Shown here: in pieces, positions 27,998 to 42,032 of the stretch
Layout of the letters: each line of letters begins with the position of its first letter
Position numbering within the stretch: the stretch's first letter is position 1
Source of the DNA: Arthrobacter sp. EPSL27
GTDB taxonomy: Bacteria > Actinomycetota > Actinomycetes > Actinomycetales > Micrococcaceae
Direction: 5' to 3'
Assembly: GCF_001512305.1 (NCBI RefSeq)
Contig: NZ_LNUT01000003.1
Span: 1-64,000 of the forward strand
Length of the DNA stretch: 64,000 bases
Translations under genes and position numbers: made by a program
Notes under the pieces: model-generated
Told to the model about the DNA's origin: nothing
The model's database searches: none
Seen by the model: the letters and a program-made list of their open reading frames with translations, nothing else

Positions 27998-28400
27998 GCG
28001 GGGTCCCTTCCTGTGTTGTCTCGGTGGAAACTGGCGAAGCGGCCTTGGGAGGACGGCTGCCCAGCCGTTTCACAGTGCTTTCCAACGCGGCATCGTAATC
28101 CGAACGCAGCTGCTCCCAGCTGGCCCCGGCCGCGGCGGGCAGGGCCCGGACCACGATTGCGAACCCGTTGGCATGCGTCTGCAAAGACAAAGCGCCGACT
28201 TCTCTCAGTCTCCTCTTAACGAGGTTCCTGACAACAGCGTTCCCGACACTCTTGGAAACGATGAATCCGATCCGGCTTGGTTCGTCGGCAGCAAGAGCTG
28301 CCGTATATAACACTACGTTCCGGCGTCCATTGCGGACACCGGAACGTACGGTTGTGGAAAAATCGGTTGATGTCCTCAGACGGTTTCGGGTGGCCAGCAC
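27990..28400 (-). CDS. rnpA: Ribonuclease P protein component
   Basis: Protein subunit of RNase P, which removes 5-prime leaders of tRNA precursors. The 136-residue protein starts with the typical M-L-A-T-R-N-R-L-R segment and holds the basic RNR-like motif N-x-V-K-R-R-L-R-E. The GTG start lies 41 bases after the rpmH stop. The C-terminal 20 residues are a variable Pro/Thr-rich tail that overlaps yidD. Confidence 0.95.
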   Translation of the reverse strand: MLATRNRLRTSTDFSTTVRSGVRNGRRNVVLYTAALAADEPSRIGFIVSKSVGNAVVRNLVKRRLREVGALSLQTHANGFAIVVRALPAAAGASWEQLRSDYDAALESTVKRLGSRPPKAASPVSTETTQEGTPRA

Positions 28401-28441
28401 CTTTACACTCGCACAGGGATGGGGACCGACGAGTCAGTTAT

Positions 28442-28579
28442 TTAAGCCGACAGCTCGGTGCGGCCCTTGCCACGACGTGCTGCCAGGATGGCACGGCCGG
28501 CACGGGTACGCATACGAAGGCGGAAGCCGTGCTTCTTGGCTCGACGGCGGTTATTCGGCTGAAAAGTCCGCTTGCTCAC
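28442..28579 (-). CDS. rpmH: Ribosomal protein bL34
   Basis: 45-residue ribosomal protein. The sequence starts [12 protein letters not shown] and contains the highly basic [15 protein letters not shown] core of L34. The start is GTG 28579 and the stop TAA. It is the first gene of the rpmH-rnpA-yidD-yidC-jag-rsmG run and is divergent from dnaA across a DnaA-box region. Confidence 0.97.
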   Translation of the reverse strand: MSKRTFQPNNRRRAKKHGFRLRMRTRAGRAILAARRGKGRTELSA

Positions 28580-28798
28580 GTTAGTTACTCCAGTGGGATC
28601 AAAGGTGCGCCCACCCGATCAAGGGGAAGAACTGGTCGACGCTAAGTTTTTGTATGTGCCGCTTCGCCCTGACCCGCACGACGCGGGGCGTCGAAAAGAT
28701 TCAAATAAGGCGAAAAGCGTACACATGGGACTTCACAACGTTAGGGCTTGCCGCCCTCCCGAGTCAAACCGGCGGCCCCCTCGGCGGCTATCCCCAGC

Positions 28799-28969
28799 TG
28801 TGGCTAACCCTGGCCGCAACCTGTGGATGAAGTGCGTCACGCACCCCGGAAACGAACTACAACGGTGTGATTATCCACAGGACAGATCCCAGCTATCTTC
28901 TGGCGTTTTCATCACCTAGAGTGTCTCAGTAGCCGATTATCCACGGGATGTGCATAACCCTGTGGATTA
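28799..28969. other. DnaA-box cluster in the rpmH-dnaA intergenic region
   Basis: The 463-base gap between rpmH and dnaA holds TGTGGCTAA (28799), TGTGGATGA (28822), a perfect TTATCCACA (28871), TTATCCACG (28938) and TGTGGATTA (28961). It includes the promoter of dnaA and probably that of rpmH, and is likely used for DnaA autoregulation or as an origin module. No gene is seen here. Confidence 0.8.
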
Positions 28970-29042
28970 AGCCGGGCCAACTCGCTGGTTCAGGACTTGT
29001 GGCTGCACGCAATGCAGGCAAGCAAGTTTGAGGAACTGATTG

Positions 29043-30464
29043 ATGACAGTAGACGAAGCCAACCAAGCCAACACTGTCGGAAGTTCCTGGCGGCGGGTAG
29101 TGAGCCTGCTTGAGAACGACCACCGGGTCTCACCCCGGCAGCGCGGCTTCGTCATCCTCGCCCAGGCCCAGGGCCTCATCGGTTCGACCCTCCTGGTGGC
29201 AGTTCCGAACGAACTCACCCGCGAAGTGCTGCAGACGCAGGTCAAGGAAGCCCTCGACGACGCACTCCGGAGCGTGTTCTCCGACGAAATCCGCTGCGCG
29301 ATCGACGTGGACACCGATCTGGTGCCGCTCCACACAGAGCCGGAACCCGCCGTCGAGCTGTCCCTTGTGGCCGATCCGTCCGTGGAACTGAAGCCGCAGC
29401 CGATGCTGCCCAGCACATCCCACGAATTTGGCCGCCTCAATCCGAAGTACGTTTTCGACACCTTCGTGATCGGTTCCTCCAACCGCTTCGCCCATGCCGC
29501 AGCTGTGGCTGTAGCGGAAGCGCCCGCCAAGGCCTACAACCCTCTGTTCATCTACGGCGATTCCGGGCTGGGCAAGACCCACCTGCTCCACGCGATTGGC
29601 CACTACGCCCGCAGGCTCTACAGCGGCATCCGGGTCCGCTACGTGAATTCCGAGGAGTTCACCAACGACTTCATCAACTCCATCCGGGACGATGAGGGCA
29701 CCAGCTTCAAAACGACGTACCGCAACGTGGACGTGCTCCTGATCGATGACATCCAGTTCCTGGCCGGCAAAGACCGGACGCTGGAGGAGTTCTTCCACAC
29801 CTTCAACGCCCTGCACAACAACAACAAGCAGGTGGTCATCACCTCCGACCAGCCGCCGAAGCTGCTGGCCGGCTTCGAGGACCGCATGAAGTCCCGCTTC
29901 GAGTGGGGCCTGCTGACCGACATCCAGCCGCCGGAACTCGAGACCCGAATCGCGATCCTCCGCAAAAAGGCCCTCAGCGAGGGGCTCTCCGCCCCGGACG
30001 ATGCCTTGGAGTACATCGCTTCGAAGATCTCCAGCAACATCCGAGAGCTTGAGGGCGCACTGATCCGCGTCACCGCCTTCGCCAGCCTCAACCGCCAGCC
30101 GGTGGACGTTGCCCTCGCCGAGATGGTGCTCAAGGACCTCATCACCGACGACGGCGCCCAGGAGATCACCTCGGCACAGATCCTGACCCAGACGGCCGAC
30201 TACTTCAAGCTCAGCATGGAAGAGCTTTGCAGCAAGTCTCGGACCCGCACCCTGGTGACCGCCCGCCAGATCGCCATGTACCTGTGCCGCGAACTCACGG
30301 ACATGTCCCTTCCCAAGATCGGGCAGGAGCTCGGCGGCCGCGACCACACCACGGTGATCCACGCTGACCGCAAGATCCGTGAACTCATGGCGGAGCGCCG
30401 GGTCATCTACAACCAGGTGACCGAGCTGACCAACCGGATCAAGCAGCAGCAGCGCAATGCCTGA
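29043..30464 (+). CDS. dnaA: Chromosomal replication initiator DnaA
   Basis: AAA+ protein that binds DnaA boxes and melts oriC. From ATG 29043 it has 473 residues. Domain I occupies about 1-90, a short linker follows, and the AAA+ core carries Walker A G-D-S-G-L-G-K-T (Lys178) and Walker B L-L-I-D-D-I-Q-F. The C-terminal domain IV has G-R-D-H-T-T-V-I-H-A-D, the DNA-binding signature. AGGA lies 8 bases before the ATG; a TTG directly before it is not needed. DnaA boxes lie on both sides, and two further dense clusters occur at 20.4-20.9 and 46.9-47.7 kb. Confidence 0.97.
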   Translation: MTVDEANQANTVGSSWRRVVSLLENDHRVSPRQRGFVILAQAQGLIGSTLLVAVPNELTREVLQTQVKEALDDALRSVFSDEIRCAIDVDTDLVPLHTEPEPAVELSLVADPSVELKPQPMLPSTSHEFGRLNPKYVFDTFVIGSSNRFAHAAAVAVAEAPAKAYNPLFIYGDSGLGKTHLLHAIGHYARRLYSGIRVRYVNSEEFTNDFINSIRDDEGTSFKTTYRNVDVLLIDDIQFLAGKDRTLEEFFHTFNALHNNNKQVVITSDQPPKLLAGFEDRMKSRFEWGLLTDIQPPELETRIAILRKKALSEGLSAPDDALEYIASKISSNIRELEGALIRVTAFASLNRQPVDVALAEMVLKDLITDDGAQEITSAQILTQTADYFKLSMEELCSKSRTRTLVTARQIAMYLCRELTDMSLPKIGQELGGRDHTTVIHADRKIRELMAERRVIYNQVTELTNRIKQQQRNA

Positions 30465-30514
30465 GGCGATTCCCGCCTGAGCGGCCGCGCACTCTTACCT
30501 TATTAACAGGCGCC

Positions 30515-30765
30515 TGTGGACAAGCCTGTGGATAGTTAAGGGGACAACCGCGGTTAATGGGCTTAAAACCCTTAAGGCGTCTGTGGATCAGCTAAACGGC
30601 CGAAAATCTTATCCCCATCCACAGCCTGTTTAAAACCTGCTCCGCCCACAGCCCATGAACAGGGCTTAACCGCGGAATCGCACCGCGAAACAGGGTTATC
30701 CACAGTATCCACAGCAGTTATTAACACTACTAATCCCTTGAAAATGAAATCCCTCAAATAACAAC
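30515..30765. other. oriC: DnaA boxes plus AT-rich unwinding element
   Basis: The 530-base dnaA-dnaN gap contains TGTGGACAA (30515), TGTGGATAG (30527), TGTGGATCA (30582), TTATCCCCA (30609), a perfect TTATCCACA (30696) directly followed by GTATCCACA (30705), and then a strongly AT-rich stretch at about 30714-30765 including GTTATTAACA. Box array followed by an AT-rich unwinding region between dnaA and dnaN is the standard actinobacterial oriC layout. Confidence 0.9.
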
Positions 30766-30994
30766 TTCCTGCTGGACCCCCGCCCTGCCCTGGACCGTCC
30801 CGGCCCCCGGCCGGAAACGGATACCAGGCCGGGCATCCCGAACCACACGGATGTAACCCGGGGATGGGAGAATCACACTTCTTGCGGCTAAGCTGTCTGC
30901 AGTGTGTCCGTCCTGGACATCTTTTGTAATTCCCTGCCGGGCCGGTGGCCCGGCTACGAGCGATGACAGCAGCAATGAAAGGCGGCACCCTTCC

Positions 30995-32119
30995 GTGAAG
31001 TTCAGAGTCGAACGGGACGTCTTGGCAGAAGCCGTCACCTGGACCGCGCGCTCGTTGTCTCCGCGGCCCCCGGTGCCAGTGCTGTCCGGCCTGCTGCTCA
31101 AGGCTGAATCCGGAACCGTGAGCCTCTCGAGCTTTGACTACGAGACCTCCGCACGGCTTGAAATCCCCGCCGACATCAGCACCGAAGGAACCATCCTGGT
31201 GTCCGGGCGCCTGCTGGCCGACATCTGCCGCAGCCTGCCGTCCGCCCCTGTCGACATCGAGACCGACGGCAACAAGGTCACGCTGTCCTGCCGCAGGAGC
31301 AGCTTCCACCTGGCCACCATGCCGGAAGCGGAATACCCGCCGCTTCCCGCCTTGCCGGCCATCAGCGGCACCGTCCCGGGAGATTCCTTTGCCCAGGCTG
31401 TTTCCCAGGTGATCATCGCCGCCAGCAAAGACGACACGCTGCCGATCCTCACCGGCGTCCGCATGGAGATCGAGGACGACCTCATCACCCTGCTGGCCAC
31501 CGACCGCTACCGCCTCGCAATGCGTGAGGTCCCGTGGAAGCCTGTCACCCCCGGCATCTCCACCAGCGCGCTCGTCAAAGCCAGAACCCTCAACGAAGTG
31601 GCCAAGACCTTGGGCGGCAGCGGCGACATCAACCTTGCCCTTGCCGACGACGACAGCCGGCTCATCGGTTTCGAGAGCGGCGGCCGCACCACCACGTCCC
31701 TCCTGGTGGACGGCGACTACCCCAAGATCCGCTCCCTGTTCCCGGAATCCACCCCGATCCACGCAACCGTGCAGACTTCCGAGCTCGTGGAAGCCGTGCG
31801 GCGCGTCTCCCTGGTGGCTGAACGCAACACCCCGGTCCGCCTCGCCTTCACCGAGGGCCAGCTGCACCTCGACGCCGGCACCGGCGAAGATGCCCAGGCC
31901 TCGGAAGAACTCGAGGCCCAGCTCACGGGCGAAGACATCACTGTGGCATTCAACCCGCACTATCTGATCGAGGGCCTCAGCGTCATCGAGACCAAGTTCG
32001 TGCGGTTCTCCTTCACCAGCGCGCCCAAACCGGCCATGATCACGGCCCAGAAAGACGCGGACGGGGAAGACCAGGCTGACTACCGCTACCTGGTCATGCC
32101 GGTCCGGCTGCCCAACTAG
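30995..32119 (+). CDS. dnaN: DNA polymerase III subunit beta (sliding clamp)
   Basis: Ring-shaped processivity factor of DNA polymerase III, 374 residues from GTG 30995, the normal length. It starts K-F-R-V-E-R-D-V-L-A and contains three clamp repeats. It ends with Y-L-V-M-P-V-R-L-P, part of the peptide-binding pocket region. The frame is open upstream to 30902, but those codons lie in the oriC gap. AAAGG lies about 13 bases before the GTG. The next gene is gnd, after a 166-base gap with an inverted repeat. Confidence 0.97.
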   Translation: MKFRVERDVLAEAVTWTARSLSPRPPVPVLSGLLLKAESGTVSLSSFDYETSARLEIPADISTEGTILVSGRLLADICRSLPSAPVDIETDGNKVTLSCRRSSFHLATMPEAEYPPLPALPAISGTVPGDSFAQAVSQVIIAASKDDTLPILTGVRMEIEDDLITLLATDRYRLAMREVPWKPVTPGISTSALVKARTLNEVAKTLGGSGDINLALADDDSRLIGFESGGRTTTSLLVDGDYPKIRSLFPESTPIHATVQTSELVEAVRRVSLVAERNTPVRLAFTEGQLHLDAGTGEDAQASEELEAQLTGEDITVAFNPHYLIEGLSVIETKFVRFSFTSAPKPAMITAQKDADGEDQADYRYLVMPVRLPN

Positions 32120-32147
32120 TCCCACCGCCACCCTCGCCTCGCAAGTC

Positions 32148-32200
32148 CCCATCGGCTCCCAGCCTTCGCAAGCTCAGGCAGGGACCCTCGCCGATGGGGC
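32148..32200 (+). terminator. Long-loop inverted repeat after dnaN
   Basis: CCCCATCGGC (32148-32157) pairs with GCCGATGGGG (32191-32200) around a 33-base loop. No T-tract follows, so termination is only possible. A separate 18-bp perfect palindrome lies at about 32223-32240. Confidence 0.35.
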
Positions 32201-32285
32201 CCCACGGCCAGGGAACCCTGGCGGCGTGGGCCCACGCCGTTGGCCACCACCCGAAACACCCCAGCGCAGAAAAGAGATCATCTCA

Positions 32286-33170
32286 GTGCACATCGGACTG
32301 ATCGGCCTTGGAAAAATGGGTTTCAACATGCGCGAACGGATGCGCAAGGGTGGAATCGAAGTCACCGGCTACGACCGCAACCCGGACGTCACCGACGTCG
32401 CGAGCGTGGACGAACTCATTGCCGCCGTCCCGGCGCCGCGGCTGATCTGGGTGATGGTCCCCTCCGGCGAGATCACCGACGCCGTCATCACCGAGCTCAG
32501 CACCAAGCTCGACGCCGGCGACCTGGTAATTGACGGCGGCAACTCCCGTTTCACGGAGGACCAGAAGCACGGTGCCGCACTGGCTGAAAAGGACATCCGC
32601 TTCGCCGATTGCGGTGTTTCCGGCGGGGTCTGGGGCCTGCAGAACGGTTATGGCCTGATGGCCGGCGGCGACGCCGCCGATATCGAACGCGCCATGCCCG
32701 TCTTCGATGCGCTCCGTCCCGAGGGCGACCGTGCTGACAGCTTCGTCCACGTCGGCGGGGTCGGCGCAGGCCACTACGCCAAGATGGTCCACAACGGCAT
32801 CGAATACGGTCTGATGCAGGCGTACGCCGAAGGCTACGAACTCCTGGCCGCCAAGGACATCGTCACCGATCTTCCCGGCACCTTCCGCGCCTGGCAGAAG
32901 GGAACCGTGGTCCGGTCCTGGCTCCTGGACCTTATGGTCAAGGCGCTGGACGAGGACCCGGGCCTGGAATCGATCGACGACTACGTCGAGGACTCCGGCG
33001 AAGGCCGGTGGACCGTTGAAGAGGCCATCGCCAACGCTGTGCCCGCTCCGGCCATCACGGCGGCACTTTTTGCCCGCTTCTCCTCCCGCGAGGATAATTC
33101 CCCGGCGATGAGGATGGTTTCCGCGCTGCGCCACCAGTTCGGCGGGCATGCGACCCGGCCCGCAAAATAG
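32286..33170 (+). CDS. gnd: 6-phosphogluconate dehydrogenase, decarboxylating (short form)
   Basis: Oxidises 6-phosphogluconate to ribulose-5-phosphate with release of carbon dioxide. The 294-residue protein is the short YqeC/GndA-like form. It has the nucleotide-binding motif G-L-G-K-M-G near the start, the G-G-N-S-R-F segment, the G-V-S-G-G-V-W-G motif and K-M-V-H-N-G-I-E-Y-G containing the catalytic Lys. GTG 32286 is chosen for fit to the family N-terminus. The gene lies between dnaN and recF, a placement common in actinobacteria. Confidence 0.93.
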   Translation: MHIGLIGLGKMGFNMRERMRKGGIEVTGYDRNPDVTDVASVDELIAAVPAPRLIWVMVPSGEITDAVITELSTKLDAGDLVIDGGNSRFTEDQKHGAALAEKDIRFADCGVSGGVWGLQNGYGLMAGGDAADIERAMPVFDALRPEGDRADSFVHVGGVGAGHYAKMVHNGIEYGLMQAYAEGYELLAAKDIVTDLPGTFRAWQKGTVVRSWLLDLMVKALDEDPGLESIDDYVEDSGEGRWTVEEAIANAVPAPAITAALFARFSSREDNSPAMRMVSALRHQFGGHATRPAK

Positions 33171-33196
33171 TCCTGCCCTGAGATCCTGAACCCGGC

Positions 33197-34411
33197 GTGT
33201 ACCTAGAACAACTTTCGCTCACAGATTTCCGCAGTTATGCCCAGGTGGATCTGACTTTCGAGCCCGGCGTCACCGTGCTGGTCGGTTCCAACGGCATCGG
33301 CAAGACCAACCTGATGGAAGCCATCGGCTACCTGGCCTCCCTGAGCTCCCACCGGGTCAGCTCCGATGCCCCGCTGCTGCGCTTCGGCAGCGAACGCGCC
33401 CTGATCCGCGCGAAACTGGTCCGCGGCGAGCAGTCCACGGTGCTGGAACTCGAGATCAACAGCTCGCGCGCCAACCGCGCCCGGATCAACCGCAGCAATC
33501 CGGTCCGCGCCCGGGACATTCTTGGCATCTGCCAGACAGTCCTGTTTGCTCCGGAGGACCTGGCCCTCGTCAAGGGCGATCCGTCCAGCCGCCGCCGGTT
33601 CCTCGACGAGCTCCTGGTCAGCCTTATTCCGCGGCATGCGGCCACCCGCAGCGACTATGACAGGGTGCTGAAGCAGCGCAATGCGCTGTTGAAATCTGCC
33701 CGGGCCGGCAAATTCACCAGCGGCCACGAGGCCACCCTGGACGTTTGGGACCAGCACATGGCGCGGGCGGGCGCCCAGCTGCTGCATGCGCGGCTGGAAC
33801 TGGTGGAGCGGCTGCGTCCGCACCTCAACAATGCCTATGCCCAGCTCACCGACGGGTCCAAGGAAGCGGGCGCCATCTACCGCTCCACGCTGCAGGGTGC
33901 GCTGGAGGACGACGGCGCCGCACCGGCTGGACCAGGTTCCGGCGACGGGCCGGCGGAGGACCTGCGCCAGCTCTCCGTGGACGAACTTACGGAGCGCTAT
34001 GTCCAGGCTTTCGCGGCATCACGGCGCAAGGAACTGGAACGTGGAATCTCCCTTGTCGGCCCGCACCGTGACGAGCTGGAACTTATCCTCGGTTCGGCGC
34101 CCGCAAAGGGTTACGCCTCCCATGGCGAAACCTGGTCCATGTGCTTGTCCCTGCGCCTTGCCTCGTACTACGTGATGCTTGATGACGCACGGACCGGCGG
34201 CTCTGCGCCCATCCTGATCCTGGACGACGTTTTTGCCGAGCTCGACGTCCAGCGGCGGCGTAAACTGGCGGCAATAGTATCCGGCGCCGAGCAAGTGCTC
34301 GTGACTGCCGCCGTCGAGGATGACATCCCGGCGGAACTGGCCGGGCGGCGGGTGAAAGTTATCCCCGGAGGGATCGGCGAGGAATCGATGAGCGGGAAGG
34401 TCGATGAATAA
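33197..34411 (+). CDS. recF: DNA replication and repair protein RecF
   Basis: SMC-like ATPase that helps load RecA at single-strand gaps. The 404-residue protein has Walker A G-S-N-G-I-G-K-T-N at residues 30-38, the ABC-type signature region near 295-330, and Walker B I-L-I-L-D-D-V-F-A-E-L-D. The start is GTG 33197. A Gly/Pro/Ala-rich insert near residue 240 is variable. Its end overlaps dciA by 8 bases. Confidence 0.95.
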   Translation: MYLEQLSLTDFRSYAQVDLTFEPGVTVLVGSNGIGKTNLMEAIGYLASLSSHRVSSDAPLLRFGSERALIRAKLVRGEQSTVLELEINSSRANRARINRSNPVRARDILGICQTVLFAPEDLALVKGDPSSRRRFLDELLVSLIPRHAATRSDYDRVLKQRNALLKSARAGKFTSGHEATLDVWDQHMARAGAQLLHARLELVERLRPHLNNAYAQLTDGSKEAGAIYRSTLQGALEDDGAAPAGPGSGDGPAEDLRQLSVDELTERYVQAFAASRRKELERGISLVGPHRDELELILGSAPAKGYASHGETWSMCLSLRLASYYVMLDDARTGGSAPILILDDVFAELDVQRRRKLAAIVSGAEQVLVTAAVEDDIPAELAGRRVKVIPGGIGEESMSGKVDE

Positions 34412-34967
34412 GGACACCGACGGCGGCCTGCAGCCGGGCCGCGACCCTGATGACATCGATGCTGCCCAGTCGGCGCTGAACAGAATGCGTGAGGCGGCCG
34501 CATCGCGCGGCGAAATCCGGCGCAAAGCCCCGCCGCGTCCCGGCTCCACGCCGCAGAAGGCCGGTCGGAGCGCCGGCAGCACCCGCGGCTTCGGACAGTT
34601 TCACGGCACCGGCCGGGATCCCATGGGGCTCGGAAAAGTGGTGGGCCGGCTCGTCGCCGAACGCGGCTGGACTTCCCCTGTGGCAGTGGGCTCGGTCATG
34701 GCGGAGTGGCCGGCGCTCGTGGGTCCGGAGATTTCCGCCCACTGCACCCCGGAGAGTTTCACCGACACCACCCTGCATGTCCGCTGCGATTCCACCGCCT
34801 GGGCCACCCAGCTCCGCCTGCTCAGCATCAGCCTGCTGGAGAAGTTCCGCACCGAACTCGGCGACGGCGTCGTGACCAAAATCCAGGTCCTCGGGCCCGC
34901 AGCGCCAAGCTGGCGCAAGGGCGGCCGGACCGTCAACGGCCGCGGCCCGCGGGACACCTACGGGTAA
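34404..34967 (+). CDS. dciA: DciA-like replicative helicase loader/regulator (DUF721)
   Basis: DUF721 family protein of 187 residues. The first 75 residues are charged and disordered. The DUF721 fold (about 78-170) includes G-L-G-K-V-V-G-R-L-V and a W-P-x-L-V-G-P-E-I segment. DciA proteins load or regulate DnaB helicase in bacteria lacking DnaC. The gene follows recF with an 8-base overlap and precedes gyrB, the same place as Rv0004 in M. tuberculosis. Confidence 0.9.
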   Translation: MNKDTDGGLQPGRDPDDIDAAQSALNRMREAAASRGEIRRKAPPRPGSTPQKAGRSAGSTRGFGQFHGTGRDPMGLGKVVGRLVAERGWTSPVAVGSVMAEWPALVGPEISAHCTPESFTDTTLHVRCDSTAWATQLRLLSISLLEKFRTELGDGVVTKIQVLGPAAPSWRKGGRTVNGRGPRDTYG

Positions 34968-35262
34968 CCCCGTCCGGGTCTGCCTGCCTGAAGCCCGCGG
35001 AGCATCCGGGCGGTGCGCACAGGTCCCGGCACGCCGGTATGAAGCACTTCTTGCAAAAGTATTGAAAAATCCGCAAACGGCGTGTAGGACGCTCAGACGC
35101 CCCGGAGCTGTATAGGAACCCCAGTCCTGCACCCCTAGAGCCTTGCAGGTGGAAGCCGTGGCCTCCCAGCGGCACTTTCCTCTCCGTTTGGGCCTCTGGA
35201 ATGCGGGATTCGCCCCCATAGCACGGTAGAATCGTGGTAGATAACTGGGCGCCGGTGAAACG

Positions 35263-37531
<2,269 letters not shown>

Positions 37532-37592
37532 CGGTTGTAGAAACCCTGAGTATTCCCGGACTGATATATACCTGAAACGGAAAATATAGACG

Positions 37593-40324
<2,732 letters not shown>

Positions 40325-40328
<4 letters not shown>

Positions 40329-40963
40329 GTAATTCCGACTCATATCCCAAGCCGAACAGCGGCGTTCCCGGCGGAGTGCGGCAGCCCGCCTCCGCCCCGC
40401 GGGTCAGCGCCCCGTCCCGGCCCGAGCAGCGGCCGGCAGCGGCCGGCGTCGCCGGTGCACCGGTGCAGCGTCCCCCGCAGGGCTCCGGGACGCCGGGACA
40501 GCGTCCCGCGCAGGGTCCCGCCGTGCCGGGCCAGCGTCCGGGACAGGCACGCCCGGGGCAGGGCACCAACGGCCTGATCAAGCCCGCGCCCAAGGCCAAG
40601 GTCCGCCGCGCCCGCCTGCTGGTCAGCAAGGTGGACCCGTGGTCCGTCCTCAAGATGGCCTTCCTGCTGTCCGTGGCCCTAGGCATCGTGACCGTCGTGG
40701 CCGCCATTGTGCTGTGGACGGTCCTGGACCTGACCGGCATCTTCGACCAGGTGGATGGACTGCTGGGGACTCTCGCAGGGTCCGAGGGCGGCGGCTTCGA
40801 ACTGAAGAAGGTGGCCTCGCTGGGACAGGTGGCCTCATTTGCCACCATCATCGCGGTCATCAACGTGGTCCTGTTGACAGCCCTCTCGATGCTTTCGGCG
40901 GTGCTGTACAACATCTCGGCCACCCTTGTGGGCGGCATCGGCGTCACCCTCACGGACGACTAG
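40325..40963 (+). CDS. DUF3566 membrane protein
   Basis: Conserved actinobacterial membrane protein of 212 residues, equivalent to Rv0007. The first 90 residues are Pro/Gln/Gly-rich with repeats of the G-Q-R-P type and are probably disordered in the cytoplasm. The DUF3566 part (about 95-212) has two transmembrane helices (about 118-138 and 178-205) separated by a short extracytoplasmic loop. The start GTG overlaps the gyrA stop (GTGA), so translation is coupled. The molecular role is unknown; cell-division or envelope links are only suggested by synteny. Confidence 0.88.
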
Positions 40964-41006
40964 ATCCCATAGTTTTCCCGGAATTTTCCCGGGGAAATGC
41001 CTCGAT

Positions 41007-41036
41007 TTGAGATCGGGCCGGGATGTGCTGTAAAGT
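41007..41036 (+). promoter_or_regulatory. Probable promoter of tRNA-Ile
   Basis: TTGAGA (41007-41012) and TAAAGT (41031-41036) with 18-base spacing lie 26 bases upstream of the tRNA. This is a good housekeeping-sigma match in an otherwise GC-rich gap. Confidence 0.55.
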
Positions 41037-41061
41037 CATGTCTCGGCCCGATGAGGCATCG

Positions 41062-41135
41062 GGGCGTATAGCTCAGGCGGTTAGAGCGCTTCGCTGATAA
41101 CGAAGAGGTCCCAGGTTCAAGTCCTGGTACGCCCA
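41062..41135 (+). tRNA. tRNA-Ile (GAT anticodon)
   Basis: 74-base cloverleaf with GGGCGTA/TACGCCC acceptor stem and anticodon loop CTGATAA. The T-loop is TTCAAGT and the CCA is not encoded. It sits after gyrA-DUF3566, as in other actinobacteria. Confidence 0.97.
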
Positions 41136-41137
41136 CG

Positions 41138-41153
41138 GAATCTGTACAGATTC
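41138..41153. repeat. 16-bp perfect palindrome after tRNA-Ile
   Basis: GAATCTGTACAGATTC starts 2 bases after the tRNA. It could be a processing or termination signal for the tRNA transcript, or a protein site. No T-tract follows. Confidence 0.4.
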
Positions 41154-41205
41154 AAGTGGAGGTCCGGTTGATATTTGTTTATCACCGAACCGGAACGGGG
41201 TGCAT

Positions 41206-41322
41206 GTGAAGAAGTTGCTGGTTGTTGCAGCTACGATCGCAGGCGTCCTGCTCTACAAGAAAGTGCAGGAATCCGAAGCCCGGAAAACTGTCTGGAGCGA
41301 ATCAACCGATACGGTTGACTAG
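41206..41322 (+). CDS. DLW-39 family small membrane protein
   Basis: 38-residue protein starting M-K-K-L-L-V-V-A-A-T with one N-terminal hydrophobic helix and a charged tail (Q-E-S-E-A-R-K). It fits the actinobacterial DLW-39 family found between the gyrA-associated tRNA genes. The family D-L-W motif reads T-V-W here. GTG 41206 is preferred; GTG 41200 is an alternative. The function is unknown. Confidence 0.8.
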   Translation: MKKLLVVAATIAGVLLYKKVQESEARKTVWSESTDTVD

Positions 41323-41394
41323 CCCGGATTCCCCGGCCCGGGAGCTGGAAATCAGCTCGCCGAACTAGGGTATGATTGACGGGTTGCTTCTTAT

Positions 41395-41470
41395 GGGGGC
41401 ATGGCGCAATTGGTAGCGCACCTGCTTTGCAAGCAGGGGGTTCGGGGTTCGAGTCCCCGTGCCTCCACCA
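41395..41470 (+). tRNA. tRNA-Ala (TGC anticodon)
   Basis: 76-base tRNA including the encoded CCA. The acceptor stem GGGGGCA pairs with TGCCTCC (one G-T pair), and the anticodon loop TTTGCAA gives TGC. A terminator follows 5 bases later. Confidence 0.97.
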
Positions 41471-41474
41471 TAGG

Positions 41475-41513
41475 AAAGGCCCCGGACCGCAGAAATGCGG
41501 TCCGGGGCCTTTT
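41475..41513 (+). terminator. Strong terminator after tRNA-Ala
   Basis: AAAGGCCCCGGACCGC and its perfect complement flank AGAAAT and end in CCTTTT. It is nearly symmetrical and may also serve the convergent cupin gene. Confidence 0.92.
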
Positions 41514-41547
41514 GCATTCCCGGCGTGGACTGCCGGGCAGCGGCTGC

Positions 41548-41916
41548 TCATTCTTTGGGCTTGGCGTAGTCGTCCATTCCCTGCCAGTCGATGAAGACGT
41601 AGGGCTCGTCACCGACAACCCAGGCATCATGCCCCGGAGGGATGACGCCGTAGTCGCCGGGGCCGTACTCTGTCTCCTCGCCGTCGTCCATTACGACCTT
41701 AAGGCGTCCCGAAATCGTGTAGCCCTTGTGCGCCACCATGCAGCTGTCCGTCTGGGCAATCGGCTTGACGTGCTGCGACCATTTCCAGCCCGGCAGGAAC
41801 GTCGCGCGGGCCACGGCGCCGCCATCGAGATTGACGAGCTCTACCTGGCCCATTCCGTCCTTCACGGGGCGGGTTTCCTCGGGATGGTCCAGGCTCTTGC
41901 GGATGGTTGAACCCAT
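41548..41916 (-). CDS. Cupin domain-containing protein
   Basis: Small cupin of 122 residues with a single beta-barrel domain. Motif 1 is degenerate (H-V-K-P near residue 49) and motif 2 contains P-P-G-H-D-A near 95-100. No additional domain is present, so it may be a metal-dependent enzyme or a binding protein. It is divergent from the EamA transporter gene and convergent with the tRNA operon terminator. The substrate is unknown. Confidence 0.82.
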   Translation of the reverse strand: MGSTIRKSLDHPEETRPVKDGMGQVELVNLDGGAVARATFLPGWKWSQHVKPIAQTDSCMVAHKGYTISGRLKVVMDDGEETEYGPGDYGVIPPGHDAWVVGDEPYVFIDWQGMDDYAKPKE

Positions 41917-42032
41917 GTTGGTCTCCTTGAATAGGTGATGGTGAGACCGGATTTAAGACTGGCACCGCCCTATTTCGCCGTCAAGAACCCGCATGCCCGT
42001 GGAGGGCCCCACCGCCCCGCTACTGTTGGACC

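Noticed and set aside
32223..32240. 18-bp palindrome upstream of gnd
   Set aside because: Perfect but composed of GC-rich sequence without a T-tract or any family context; not enough to call an operator.
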